Shown in pieces: positions 13,876 to 22,792 of a stretch of 37,824 nt of DNA. How positions within the stretch are numbered: the first letter of the stretch is position 1; the number at the start of each line of letters is the position of its first letter. The DNA lies in NCBI GenBank assembly GCA_049509675.1, contig JBEKZQ010000005.1, forward strand, positions 1 to 37,824. Reading direction: 5' to 3'. Made by a program: the position numbers and the translations under genes. Under the pieces are notes generated by a model. It searched no databases and was not told the origin of the DNA. It saw nothing but the letters and a program-made list of their open reading frames with translations. Origin of the DNA: JBEKZQ01 sp049509675 (GTDB lineage: Bacteria > Planctomycetota > Planctomycetia > Pirellulales > Thermoguttaceae).

Positions 13876-15306
13876 TCAGTTCCAGCACCACTTCGATTTG
13901 TCGGTGGGCTGGATTTTGTCGCGGGCGACGGCGGGGGCGTCGCTCTTCTGGGCGGCGGCGAGACTCTCGGCGGGACGAATGGCCACGCCGCCGGAGGCGC
14001 TGAGCACCCAATTGTGCCCCTTTTTCAGCATGCTCACCTTGCTGTCGACCCCGGTGGGCGCGGGCAGCTCGACCGTCTTCAGCGCGGCGGCGTCCAAGAG
14101 CACGGGCAGGCTGCAGCCCGCCTTGGCGGCCATGTCCTGGTGGACGATGATCGCCGCGGCCAGGGCCAACTCCATGCAGTTGCGCAACTCGCCGAAGACC
14201 GGCTCGGCCAGGGCCAACTCACCATAATGCGCGGTCATGTTGTCGGACCAGCGCTGGGCCACCGCATTGGGCTTGCCCTTGGGATCGACACCGCCGGAGG
14301 CCGCGATGAACTGCTCTTCGGTCATGCACTTGACGCTTGCCCCGCCCAGTTCCCAGGCCAGTCCCGTCTCGTCCCGCAGCAAGGCGTCGTACTTCGGCTC
14401 CAGCCACCAGCGCTGCATGAGGTTGCTCATGCCGCGACCGCCGGCGGGGATCATCGAGAGGAAGCTGGGCAGGCCGCGAATCTTGGACGGCTCGAAGTTC
14501 ATCGCCAACCGCTTCATGCGATAATCGGCCGCGATGAGGACGGCGGCGAAGTGGCTGGTGGCGGGCACGCCGGTGAAGGTGATCTGCTGCCGGCCCAACG
14601 CCTGTTCGATGCCGGCCGCCGTGCTCTCGGGATCGCCGATCGTTTTCAGCGTGCTGACGTGGGAGCGCAACTGCCGCAGACCTTCCGCCGTCGGATCGAT
14701 CGAGCAGGTAATGCCGCCCCGCGCCGAACTGCCGGCGGTCCGCAGCGCAACCAGCAAATCGTCCAGCAGCAAGACCGGCTGGCCGGTGGTCGGGCCAATC
14801 ACGTTGCCGCGCGCATCGACGATCCAACCGTCGGCCGGGCCAACCAAGACGATGTCCTGCCGTTCGGGATACGCGAACACGTAGCGGATGCCTTGCAGGC
14901 CGCCGAGGAAGAGTACTTCCTCGGGCACGGGTTTGCCGGTTTTCAGGGCCGTTTCCAGGGCCTGCTCCAACCCGCGCAGCGAGACTTTCCGCAAGGGCGC
15001 CGCCTGGTTCAAGTCGGAGGGCGCCTTGTGGAGCAGGCGCCGCCGCATTTGGCTGAGCTTGCCCTCCCCGTCGAGGCCGACGTTGTCGATCAGACCGTCG
15101 GGGCGGATGGAAATGCCGCCCACCCGGTTGCCGAGGAGATTGGCCTGGCCCTGGGCGGCCAAATTGGCCGCCGCGGCCGCATTGGCCGCAGCGGCGGCCG
15201 CACCCTGGCCCCACGCGGTCGATTCCGCGCAGACCACAAGCGCCGACACGAGCAACACGCAACAACAGCCTCTTACCCAGGCGAAACGCTGCTTCCCCGT
15301 TCCCAT
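13876..15306 (-). CDS. DUF1598 family secreted protein
   Basis: This 476-residue protein begins with a signal peptide (RGCCCVLLVSALVVCAESTA) and an Ala-rich stretch. VGGISIRPDGLIDNV and a long conserved region (LGGLQGIRYVFAYPE, LVGPADGWIVDARGNVIG) follow, which I recognise as the planctomycete-enriched DUF1598 family. The function is unknown. The start at 15306 has a purine-rich GGGGGGAAGGG upstream with good spacing; earlier in-frame starts at 15333 and 15357 would push the signal peptide inward. It follows the G1 peptidase gene by 166 bp on the same strand. An 18-bp palindrome lies in that gap. Confidence 0.8.
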   Translation of the reverse strand: MGTGKQRFAWVRGCCCVLLVSALVVCAESTAWGQGAAAAAANAAAAANLAAQGQANLLGNRVGGISIRPDGLIDNVGLDGEGKLSQMRRRLLHKAPSDLNQAAPLRKVSLRGLEQALETALKTGKPVPEEVLFLGGLQGIRYVFAYPERQDIVLVGPADGWIVDARGNVIGPTTGQPVLLLDDLLVALRTAGSSARGGITCSIDPTAEGLRQLRSHVSTLKTIGDPESTAAGIEQALGRQQITFTGVPATSHFAAVLIAADYRMKRLAMNFEPSKIRGLPSFLSMIPAGGRGMSNLMQRWWLEPKYDALLRDETGLAWELGGASVKCMTEEQFIAASGGVDPKGKPNAVAQRWSDNMTAHYGELALAEPVFGELRNCMELALAAAIIVHQDMAAKAGCSLPVLLDAAALKTVELPAPTGVDSKVSMLKKGHNWVLSASGGVAIRPAESLAAAQKSDAPAVARDKIQPTDKSKWCWN

Positions 15307-15383
15307 GATACCCTTCCCCCCTCTGGAGCGCATGAACGCAAAACCGCCCGGACACATCTCTTATCATATCCACTACAAGATCG

Positions 15384-15401
15384 GCGTCAAATATTTGACG
15401 C
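15384..15401. promoter_or_regulatory. Perfect 18-bp palindrome upstream of the DUF1598 gene
   Basis: GCGTCAAATATTTGACGC is a perfect palindrome without spacer, 78 bp upstream of the DUF1598 start codon, in an AT-richer stretch of the 166-bp gap. Size and symmetry suit a dimeric repressor site. It belongs to none of the dispersed repeat families. Its role is inferred from position only. Confidence 0.4.
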
Positions 15402-15472
15402 GCAAGAATGGATGGTCGGTCGCCAGACTAACACGCCGAATGGGGGGTATTGCTGCCGCGAACCGCCGGCCT

Positions 15473-17899
15473 TCAGACGCTGAACCATTCCCACGACCCG
15501 AACAATTGGTCCTTGGCCATCAGGAGTTGCTCCTGCTGCGAGACGGACCGCAAGTGGCTATTGCCGGCCAGGACGGTGGCCGTGGCCATGTTCGGCTCCC
15601 GCACAATCGATCGCGCTTGCGACCGTGGGGCGTAATAGCCGCCCAATCCGCTCGAACCGGAGCCGGAGTTCTCGTAGGTCACCGAGAAGCTTGAAGCCCC
15701 TGCCGTGTCAGTCAGCACCGAAGTCGCGGCCTCGGTCGCTCGACTTGAGCCCATGTTGATGGCCGTAGACTGCCAGTTGGAGCTGTCGATCGGGCCGGTC
15801 TTTCCGTTGATCGTCGCCGAGGCGCTGAGGAACGTGGCCGTTCCGAAATTCGCCAAAGGCAGGATCCCCGAGTTCGACGAAGGCGCTTCCACGATCCATT
15901 CGGCCGACGAGCGCTGCACTCCCGACGCGCTTTGATAGGTCGTAAAGGAATCGTTGGCCTTGCTGGTGTCGGTAATCGACAACTGGAATTGGCCGGCGTG
16001 TGTGCCGCTGCTGAGATACTGCACGGAAGCCGAGATCGTGTCGCCGGGCGAGACGCTCATGTTGGGGACGTCGATCGAAACATTCGGGTACATTTCGTAC
16101 CACACATAATACTGCGCCTGGCCGTTGACAATGTCCGAGTCGGTGCCGATCTGCTCGACGGAAGAAGAGCTGTAACCATCGATCCCCACCCAGACGGAGG
16201 AGTACGCGGTGTTCGCACCGCCGGCCGTGACCGTGGGGACTTTCCACGTGCCACTTACCCCGCTGACGGAGCCGGACTGGGGGTTGTTGAGATTCGTCTC
16301 TGCGGCATAGCCGGACCAGTTGGAACTGGTTTGGACGTTGCTGGCGGCAGTCGATCCACCGGTGCTGGTGCCCGTACCTGTGCCGGTGCTAGTCCCAGTG
16401 CCGGTCCCTGTGCCAGTGCCAGTGCTGGTGCCGGTCCCAGTTCCGGTGCCGGTGCCGGTCCCGGTTCCCGTGCCGGTCGAACCGGACCCGCCCGACCCGG
16501 AACCACCCGGTCCGGACCCGCCGGGGCCCCAGCCGCCCCAGCCGCCGAATCCGCCCCATCCCCAGCCGCCGAATCCGCCCCAGCCGGGCCAACCGCGGCC
16601 CCAACCGCCCGGGCCAGAGCCAGACCCAAAACCGCCCGGGGACGGTAGGGTAACCGAGGTTGTCGGCGGAGTCTCGCTGACCGTGAGGCTGCCGGAGCTC
16701 AGGGTGCTCGACAGCGTGTAAGGGCTGGTGCTCGCGCCCGTAATGGTTATGGTGACCGTCGGCAATGAGAAGCGGCTTCCGCTGCCTTGGTTGACTACCA
16801 AGGTGAACGCGACGGACGGATTATTGGCATCCGTGCCGGTGATTTCGGCCACGTTGCCGCTGGCGTCGAACACGACGGAGCTGATCGACGCGCTGGTAGC
16901 GGTCAGACTGATTCCCTTCGCGCTATCGACGAAGCTGACGCCGTTGCCCGCCTCGCTCAGGGCGCCGCTGGTCAATGTCTGTTGAAGGTCGATGCTCAGT
17001 GTTTGTCCACCGCGAAGGGTGACGGCACTGCCCGACGTGCCGACCGTCTCGACCGAGCCGGCGCCGAGGGCACTGACGCCGAGGACTTGCTCCACCAGCA
17101 GTTGGCTGACGCTGGCGGAGTGGCTGGAGTCGCCCGTGTAGGTGACGGTGACATCGTAGGTGCCGGCGGCCAGCGCGGGCGAATAATTCGCAGTACCGGT
17201 GGAGGACAACTTCTCTGTGTCGGTGAGAGGGGCTGCGCCACTGGTTGCGACCGTGAAGGTGACGTACCCGGTCGGCGTGTTCCCTTGCGTGCTGGTCACT
17301 CCCCAGCCGAGGCCGCTGCTGACCGTTGCCGTAAAGGTCACGTTGGCGGTGGTATTGGCACCGCTCAGCACGACCGGATTGGGCGAGCCGACCACGGTAG
17401 TATTGGTGGTGGCAGCCGTCACGGTGTCCACGACCGCCGCGGACGAAGTGGCGTTGCCCGAGCTGTCCGTATAGGTCGCTACGATCGAGTGACTGCCCAC
17501 GGCAAGCGTATTGACGGCAAATATGGCGAATCCATTATTGGATACGCTGATGGGAGTGCTGTCCAACTGCGTGGGGGTGGGGGAGTTGTTGAAGGTGTCG
17601 GAGAAGACCATGCTGCCGCCGGTCGCCCCCCTGACCGAGGCAATCAGCTCGACCGTTTGGCCGTAAGACGATCGGCCCGGCATATCCCATAGGGTAACCG
17701 CGGGAGCAGTCGATGCGGCCGACGTCTGGCCATACGCGTGAAGATACGCGGCGGGCCAGGGCGACATCGAGAGCATGCGCCGGTCCTCGAGCGATTCCAC
17801 AGCGAGCCGGGTGGCGGCCCGCCGTCGTTGCTTCCGGCCCTCGCTGATGCGCCCCTTTCGCTGATCTTTTCGTGCCTTCGTCGTTTGAAAACCGAACAT
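15473..17899 (-). CDS. LEPR-XLL-like surface protein with glutamic peptidase (G1/eqolisin) domain
   Basis: This 808-residue protein has, in order: a basic N-terminus; VESLEDRRMLSMSPWPAAYL (about 34-53), the LEPR-XLL-like motif of planctomycete surface proteins; an Ig-like region (about 150-260); further beta-rich sequence; a Gly/Trp-rich stretch; a Thr-Gly repeat linker (nt 16361-16478); and from about 520 a G1 (eqolisin) peptidase domain. The domain has NWSGYAA, SGTWKVPT, VWVGIDG, VEQIGTD with the catalytic Gln (583) and AEWIVEAP with the catalytic Glu (667). The 84-residue spacing fits the family. These enzymes are pepstatin-insensitive acid peptidases best known from fungi and some bacteria. 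The start at 17899 has a good ribosome site (GAGGGGAAGAG). Confidence 0.82.
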   Translation of the reverse strand: MFGFQTTKARKDQRKGRISEGRKQRRRAATRLAVESLEDRRMLSMSPWPAAYLHAYGQTSAASTAPAVTLWDMPGRSSYGQTVELIASVRGATGGSMVFSDTFNNSPTPTQLDSTPISVSNNGFAIFAVNTLAVGSHSIVATYTDSSGNATSSAAVVDTVTAATTNTTVVGSPNPVVLSGANTTANVTFTATVSSGLGWGVTSTQGNTPTGYVTFTVATSGAAPLTDTEKLSSTGTANYSPALAAGTYDVTVTYTGDSSHSASVSQLLVEQVLGVSALGAGSVETVGTSGSAVTLRGGQTLSIDLQQTLTSGALSEAGNGVSFVDSAKGISLTATSASISSVVFDASGNVAEITGTDANNPSVAFTLVVNQGSGSRFSLPTVTITITGASTSPYTLSSTLSSGSLTVSETPPTTSVTLPSPGGFGSGSGPGGWGRGWPGWGGFGGWGWGGFGGWGGWGPGGSGPGGSGSGGSGSTGTGTGTGTGTGTGTGTSTGTGTGTGTGTSTGTGTGTSTGGSTAASNVQTSSNWSGYAAETNLNNPQSGSVSGVSGTWKVPTVTAGGANTAYSSVWVGIDGYSSSSVEQIGTDSDIVNGQAQYYVWYEMYPNVSIDVPNMSVSPGDTISASVQYLSSGTHAGQFQLSITDTSKANDSFTTYQSASGVQRSSAEWIVEAPSSNSGILPLANFGTATFLSASATINGKTGPIDSSNWQSTAINMGSSRATEAATSVLTDTAGASSFSVTYENSGSGSSGLGGYYAPRSQARSIVREPNMATATVLAGNSHLRSVSQQEQLLMAKDQLFGSWEWFSV
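16361..16478. repeat. Degenerate GTGCCGGTCCC-type tandem repeat coding a Thr-Gly linker
   Basis: About 20 hexamer-like units (ACCGGC/ACTGGG variants on the coding strand) encode alternating Thr-Gly with a few Ser. This makes a flexible linker between the Gly-rich region and the G1 peptidase domain. Such tracts expand and contract easily, so the linker length probably varies among strains. Confidence 0.8.
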
Positions 17900-18019
17900 T
17901 GCTCTTCCCCTCAATTCGTGCTCCGGCCCCCACCGCGGGCAGATTGCAGTAAGCTTGCCTCTATCTCTTACTGCTTAGGACGAACTGCGCCGAAAAACGT
18001 CACACCGAACGGCGAGGTG

Positions 18020-19795
18020 TCAGCCGCCTCCCTGCCCTGGCGTTCGCCCATTCCCCGCCACCTTGCCATCTTGCCGCTTTATCGTCTTCTCTGTCTCCCG
18101 CTCTACATGGACCATGTCGAGCGCGGCCAGCAAAGAAGCCACCGCGATCGCCGGAAAGGCCCTGGTCGGTGGAACCAGCCGCTCGTCCACCGTTCTCCTG
18201 GCCGGAGGATGAACTTCCTTGGTGGGGGGATTCGCCGTCGGCAGCGACGCCGCCGTCACCGGCAGGGGCGCGGGCTCACGGGCCTCCGCTGTCGCCGGCC
18301 GCAGCTCGTCGGTCTGGCCAAGCGGAGCGGTCGTCAACTCGAAGGCCCGTATCAGGCCCAGGCTGTTGTCCAGGCGAATTTCGCCCCTGTTGACCAGCGG
18401 GCTCGGATCGGCGGTTTCCGGATCGGCCGTCGACGTGCGCGCCGTGTCTGTCGCCGGCAGAACCGCCGCCAATTCGACCATCCCACCTTCCTCGGTCGGG
18501 AACGATCGAGCGGGGTCTTGCGCAAGGGCGGCCGAATCGCCGTCAGGTTGGTCGGCCGCTTCGGAACCCGCTTGGGGGCGGGCATCAGTCTCGGCGCCGT
18601 CCGCGCGCAGCCCGGTTGCGACGGCGTCCGGCACGGCGGGGGCTTGCGATGGCCCCTGCCCCGGAGACGAGGGCGACGCGGTTCCCAGCATATCGTCGAT
18701 TTCAATCAAACCGCCCTCGGCCGCATTGATTGACTTGGCCCGTGCCGGGCTGCTGACCCAATTGACGGCCCACTCACTGGTTCGCCCGGACTCGGACGAG
18801 TGCAAGGCGACACCGCCGCCCGGCGTGGTCGTTTCCTCCGCGACCGGCGGCGTGACGATCGTCGCATTGCCGCCCTGGGCCGCCGCATCGCCCAAACCGG
18901 ACGTGGCAGGACGGGTGCTCGCCGGGATTACCACGTCGCGCACCATACTGGTCCGCGCGGCGAATGCCCAGGGACGAGGAGATATCGACACCTCCATCGA
19001 AAACGTACCCTGGTTCGTCGCCCGATACGGTTGTCCTGCAAAGGCATTGAGGGAGCCAACCCAGCCGGCGTCCGTCGCTAGGACAATCGCCGGCGGCGCG
19101 TCCGACGCGTTCGGCAGGGAGCCGCCCGGCAGGTTTCCCAAATCCGAGGAAACGGAAACATCCGGGCTGGTGCTTCCGGCGGTTGCAGAGTCCTGAGCCG
19201 CGGCCAGCCCGCCCGGGTCCATCCACGGTCGTGCCGCGAAGACATACTCGACCACTGGTAGGAACTCGCGGTGCGGCCTGAGGTTCCCATCCAGCGAGGC
19301 ACCCGCCTCACCGGCGAAGTCGCCGGGCAGTCTCCGCGTTAGGAGCGGTGAAACCACAATTGAGGGGCCGTCCCCATTCGGGTACCAAGCTTCGCTTGGT
19401 CGCGACGAGAATGGAGCCAGGTACCCTCCGGGCGCCTGCCCAAGCGTGTGATCGGCCGAAAAGATTGCCGCTTGCGGCGCGATCGCGTCGCCGCCGTCGC
19501 GCAGCGGTCCGGAACTGTTCCAGTTCTCCTTTAGCGCAAACGGGTGCCCCGGCCCGTACAACCCGGCCAAGGGCGGATCCGTATGGATCAGCGGGATCAT
19601 GGGGCCCAGGACCGACAGCACTTTGCGCGACTCCAAGGGCTCCAATTGCAGCGGGCGGCCGAATTTCGGCTTGGTCCGCAGCGGCCGGCCGAGATTCGCG
19701 GCGGCATTAGCTCCTCGCCCGTCACGGGCGGAGGGAGTTGCAGCCCGACGCCGACCCAGCAGATCGGCAATCCATTGTTGTAGTCCTGTCACCAT
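18020..19795 (-). CDS. LEPR-XLL-like protein of unknown function
   Basis: This 591-residue protein carries LEPLESRKVLSVLG at about 50-63, the same surface-protein signature as its neighbour. The rest is low in recognisable domains and rich in Ala, Pro, Ser and Thr. A short motif recurs three times in the C-terminal half: AEGGLIEIDDMLG, EEGGMVELAAVLP and NRGEIRLDNSLG, spaced by roughly 60-80 residues. Near the end is a modest hydrophobic segment (FPAIAVASLLAAL) followed by charged residues. The start at 19795 has GGAGAG eight bases upstream. It begins 20 bp after the kinase gene ends, so it is likely co-transcribed with it. I do not recognise a function. Confidence 0.7.
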   Translation of the reverse strand: MVTGLQQWIADLLGRRRAATPSARDGRGANAAANLGRPLRTKPKFGRPLQLEPLESRKVLSVLGPMIPLIHTDPPLAGLYGPGHPFALKENWNSSGPLRDGGDAIAPQAAIFSADHTLGQAPGGYLAPFSSRPSEAWYPNGDGPSIVVSPLLTRRLPGDFAGEAGASLDGNLRPHREFLPVVEYVFAARPWMDPGGLAAAQDSATAGSTSPDVSVSSDLGNLPGGSLPNASDAPPAIVLATDAGWVGSLNAFAGQPYRATNQGTFSMEVSISPRPWAFAARTSMVRDVVIPASTRPATSGLGDAAAQGGNATIVTPPVAEETTTPGGGVALHSSESGRTSEWAVNWVSSPARAKSINAAEGGLIEIDDMLGTASPSSPGQGPSQAPAVPDAVATGLRADGAETDARPQAGSEAADQPDGDSAALAQDPARSFPTEEGGMVELAAVLPATDTARTSTADPETADPSPLVNRGEIRLDNSLGLIRAFELTTAPLGQTDELRPATAEAREPAPLPVTAASLPTANPPTKEVHPPARRTVDERLVPPTRAFPAIAVASLLAALDMVHVERETEKTIKRQDGKVAGNGRTPGQGGG

Positions 19796-19815
19796 GGCAT
19801 GAACTCTCCTATCAG

Positions 19816-22791
19816 TTATTGCCGGACAAGTCTTGCAAATCCTGGTTGGTCCTTCAGGGCCGCGAACGATTCGGTCCAGTGCGGATTTTCCGCCGGCTTC
19901 CATCCGGCGGCCGAGGCCTGGCGGAGCGTTTCGATCGCCAGTTTGGCGCATTGGTCCGCCGTCATGTCGGCCCGGGCGGAAGTTCCCAGGGCCTTGGTCG
20001 CCAACGCCAACTCCTCGGCCACGGCGAACAGGTGCTGCGGGTCCTTGGGCCAGAGATCGCGGCGGGCCAGTGCCGCCCGGGCCGCCTCGTCGGCGCGCCC
20101 CAGGCGGCGCAGCAACCGGCCATAGTTCGAGTAGTGGTTGCTGAGGAACACCCGATAGCGCATCACTTGGGGCGCCTGCGCGCTGGCCGCCTGTTGGTGC
20201 TCGATCGCTTGTTGATAACTCTTGGCGGCCTCCTCCGTCCGCGCGAGCTCTTCCAGCACGAACCCTAAGTTGTTGTTCATGCCGCCCAGGCTGCTTTGCA
20301 AGTCAAGATCCCGCGGGTTCTGCCGCACCAAGGCATCCTGCAACTCCAGTGCCTGTCGGAAGGATCGCTCGGCGGCGGACGTTTGCCGCAGATTGCTCTG
20401 GGCCAAACCGAGGTTGTTGTAGCTCACGGCCAGGTCGTGCCGGTACGATTTCTGGGCCGGGGCGGCGCGGGCCAACTCGTCCTGGATCTCGATGGCCCGG
20501 GCGTAGGACGCCGCCGCCTCGGCGAACTGCCGCTGCCGCGACTGCACGCCGCCGCGGTTGTTGTAGGTCAGCGCCACGTCGCTCTTGTATTTCAACTCAT
20601 CCGGTCGCAGCTCGGCCGCCTTGCTCTGGCAGAGCAGGGCGCGCTGGTATAGTTCGGCCGCCTGCTGGGGCCGGACATTGACGCGCAGGGCGCCCAGATT
20701 ATTCAGCGAAGCGGCCAGTTTCCGCAAGTGTTCCGGATCGTCCGGCCCCAGGTCCAACAAGCGCTGCTGGAGCCGGATCGCTTCGCGGAAAGAGCCTTCG
20801 GCATGGGACGGATCGCCCGTCTCGTCTTGCAGCAGTCCCAGGTTGTTGTAGGAAAGGGCCAGATCGTCCAGGTACTGTTGACACTCGGGGGAAGCGGCGC
20901 TGAGTTCCTCTTGCACGCGGATGGCGTCGTCATAGGCTCGCCGTGCGGGCTCGGTCCGGCCGGAACGGCTGAGAACCAGGGCCAGGTTGTTCTGGGAAAC
21001 GGCCAGCCGGCGGCGGTAGTCCGGCTCGCGCGGATTGTCGGCCGCGAGCTGCTCGAACAGCCGGGCCGCGCTCTGCTGCGCCTCGACGGCTTCGTCGGTC
21101 GAGCCGATCTCGGCGGTGAGCGTGCCGATCTTGTTGTAGGTCAGGGCAAGATCGGCGCGGAGAACACGATTCTCCTTGGCCTGATCCACGAATCCCCGAT
21201 AATAGCGCAGCGTCTCCTGCAACAGATCCCGGCGGACCGACTCGGCGCCCGGCACGTCGGCCAACCGCTCGGCCAATCGCGTGCCCAGGCAGTCGACCGC
21301 CTCCTGGGCTTCGCGGAAATGTTTTTGGGCCAGCGTGTAGTTCTGCTCCGTCTTGATCTTCTCGCGCGTAATCAAGAGCATGCTCGCCGCCATTCCCACC
21401 ACGGCCAGCAAGCAAACGGCCGCCGCCGTGGCCACCATGCGCGTATGGCGGCGGGCCCATTTCCCCAGCCGTTCGACCATCGTGGGCGGCCGGGCCACCG
21501 TCGGCTTGCCTTCCAGCACCCGCGTCAAATCGTCGGCGAACTCGCGGGCCGTCGTATACCGCTCCTCCCGCCGCTTCGACATGGCCTTCAAGACCACCGT
21601 CTCGAGGTCTGCCGGGATCTTCGGCTGCCAATGCCGCAGCGGCCGGGGCTCCTGAAGCTCGATCTGCCGCAGCAGGGCCGGCCCGTCGTCGCCGACAAAC
21701 GCCGGTTGCAGGGCCAGCAACTCGTAGAGCGTAACCCCCAGCGAATAGACGTCGGTCCGCTGGTCCACCAGCGCCGAGCGGCCGGTGGCCTGCTCGGGAC
21801 TCATGTACCGCAGCGTCCCCACCAGGTCGCCGGTCCTGGTCAAGGCGGCATCGGTCTGGCAGCGCGCCAGGCCGAAGTCCGTCACCCACAGCTTGCCGTC
21901 GCTGTCCAGCAGCAAGTTGGACGGCTTGATGTCGCGATGCACGACCCCGTGTTCGTGCGCCGCGTGCAGGGCGTCGGCGGCCTGCACGCCCAGCCGCGCC
22001 ACGCTGCGGAAGTATTCCTGCCGCGTCACCGACCGGGCCGTCAAGAACGAGCGGCACGTCGAAGGGCAAAAGTCGATGGTCGGCGCTTCGCCCGCGGACG
22101 CGCGGCGGTCGGCGCCTGACGCGGGCGCACGTTGGGGACTGTCCCTGTTTTCGTTCGACGAAACCGGGACTGTCCCCTTCCCGGATGCGACCGCTATGCC
22201 TTTGCCGGTCCTTAGTTCGTCCAGCGCCCGGTCCAGCGACTGGCCGTCGATGAATTGCATGGCGTAGTAATGCACCCCGCGCTCCACGCCCACCGCGAAC
22301 ACCGAAACGATGTTGGGATGGTCCAACTGCGCGGCGGCCTGGGCCTCGTGTTTGAAGCGGGCGATCTGCCGGGAATCGAGCACGGCGGCGAACGGCAGCA
22401 CCTTCAGCGCCACGCGCCGGTCCAGCGAGATCTGCCGCGCCTCGTAGACCACCCCCATCCCGCCGCGCCCCACCTCGCGCAGCAGGCGGAAATCGCCCAG
22501 ACGCTGCTGGCGATCGTCGGCCGCGCCGGCCTCGGCCTCGGTGCGGACGGCCGGACAGGCGAACCCCGCCGCCACTTCGTGCAACTGCTCCAAACTGTCA
22601 AGGTACGTCCGCAATGTGCCGGCCAGGTCCGGGTGCGCCGCGAACAGTTCTTCCCGGGGCGGCGGAATGCCACCCTCCAACGCCGACAGATAGCGATCGA
22701 GGACATCCGTCAATCGCTCTTTCTGCTCGGACGTCAGCCGCTCCGTGGCCAGCGGCTCGGCGCTCAGGTCAGGCGAATCACAAGAATGCAT
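19816..22791 (-). CDS. Transmembrane Ser/Thr protein kinase with TPR region
   Basis: This 991-residue protein combines an N-terminal helical region, a Hanks-type kinase domain (about 100-430), one membrane helix (about 452-474) and a long C-terminal TPR region (about 480-985, with many N.LG..... repeats). Catalytic elements are complete: GRGGMGVVYEA, Lys130 (VALKVL), HRDIKPSN (285) and DFGLA (305). The kinase would be cytoplasmic. Residues about 204-219 translate a family A palindrome (22134-22177), with a further non-conserved stretch to about 255, before the helix that precedes HRD. So the kinase domain carries an insert of roughly 50 residues. The ATG lies one base after the sigma factor stop, which sets this start and indicates an operon. 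Confidence 0.92.
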   Translation of the reverse strand: MHSCDSPDLSAEPLATERLTSEQKERLTDVLDRYLSALEGGIPPPREELFAAHPDLAGTLRTYLDSLEQLHEVAAGFACPAVRTEAEAGAADDRQQRLGDFRLLREVGRGGMGVVYEARQISLDRRVALKVLPFAAVLDSRQIARFKHEAQAAAQLDHPNIVSVFAVGVERGVHYYAMQFIDGQSLDRALDELRTGKGIAVASGKGTVPVSSNENRDSPQRAPASGADRRASAGEAPTIDFCPSTCRSFLTARSVTRQEYFRSVARLGVQAADALHAAHEHGVVHRDIKPSNLLLDSDGKLWVTDFGLARCQTDAALTRTGDLVGTLRYMSPEQATGRSALVDQRTDVYSLGVTLYELLALQPAFVGDDGPALLRQIELQEPRPLRHWQPKIPADLETVVLKAMSKRREERYTTAREFADDLTRVLEGKPTVARPPTMVERLGKWARRHTRMVATAAAVCLLAVVGMAASMLLITREKIKTEQNYTLAQKHFREAQEAVDCLGTRLAERLADVPGAESVRRDLLQETLRYYRGFVDQAKENRVLRADLALTYNKIGTLTAEIGSTDEAVEAQQSAARLFEQLAADNPREPDYRRRLAVSQNNLALVLSRSGRTEPARRAYDDAIRVQEELSAASPECQQYLDDLALSYNNLGLLQDETGDPSHAEGSFREAIRLQQRLLDLGPDDPEHLRKLAASLNNLGALRVNVRPQQAAELYQRALLCQSKAAELRPDELKYKSDVALTYNNRGGVQSRQRQFAEAAASYARAIEIQDELARAAPAQKSYRHDLAVSYNNLGLAQSNLRQTSAAERSFRQALELQDALVRQNPRDLDLQSSLGGMNNNLGFVLEELARTEEAAKSYQQAIEHQQAASAQAPQVMRYRVFLSNHYSNYGRLLRRLGRADEAARAALARRDLWPKDPQHLFAVAEELALATKALGTSARADMTADQCAKLAIETLRQASAAGWKPAENPHWTESFAALKDQPGFARLVRQ
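22134..22177. repeat. Family A palindrome, 44-bp variant, inside the kinase gene
   Basis: GGGGACTGTCCC arms surround TGTTTTCGTTCGACGAAAC. It is translated on the minus strand as GKGTVPVSSNENRDSP within the kinase domain. Its flanks (GCGGGCGCA before, CGGATGCG after) match those of the copy at 34282, which suggests that the mobile unit is longer than the core. Confidence 0.85.
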
Positions 22792-22792
22792 C

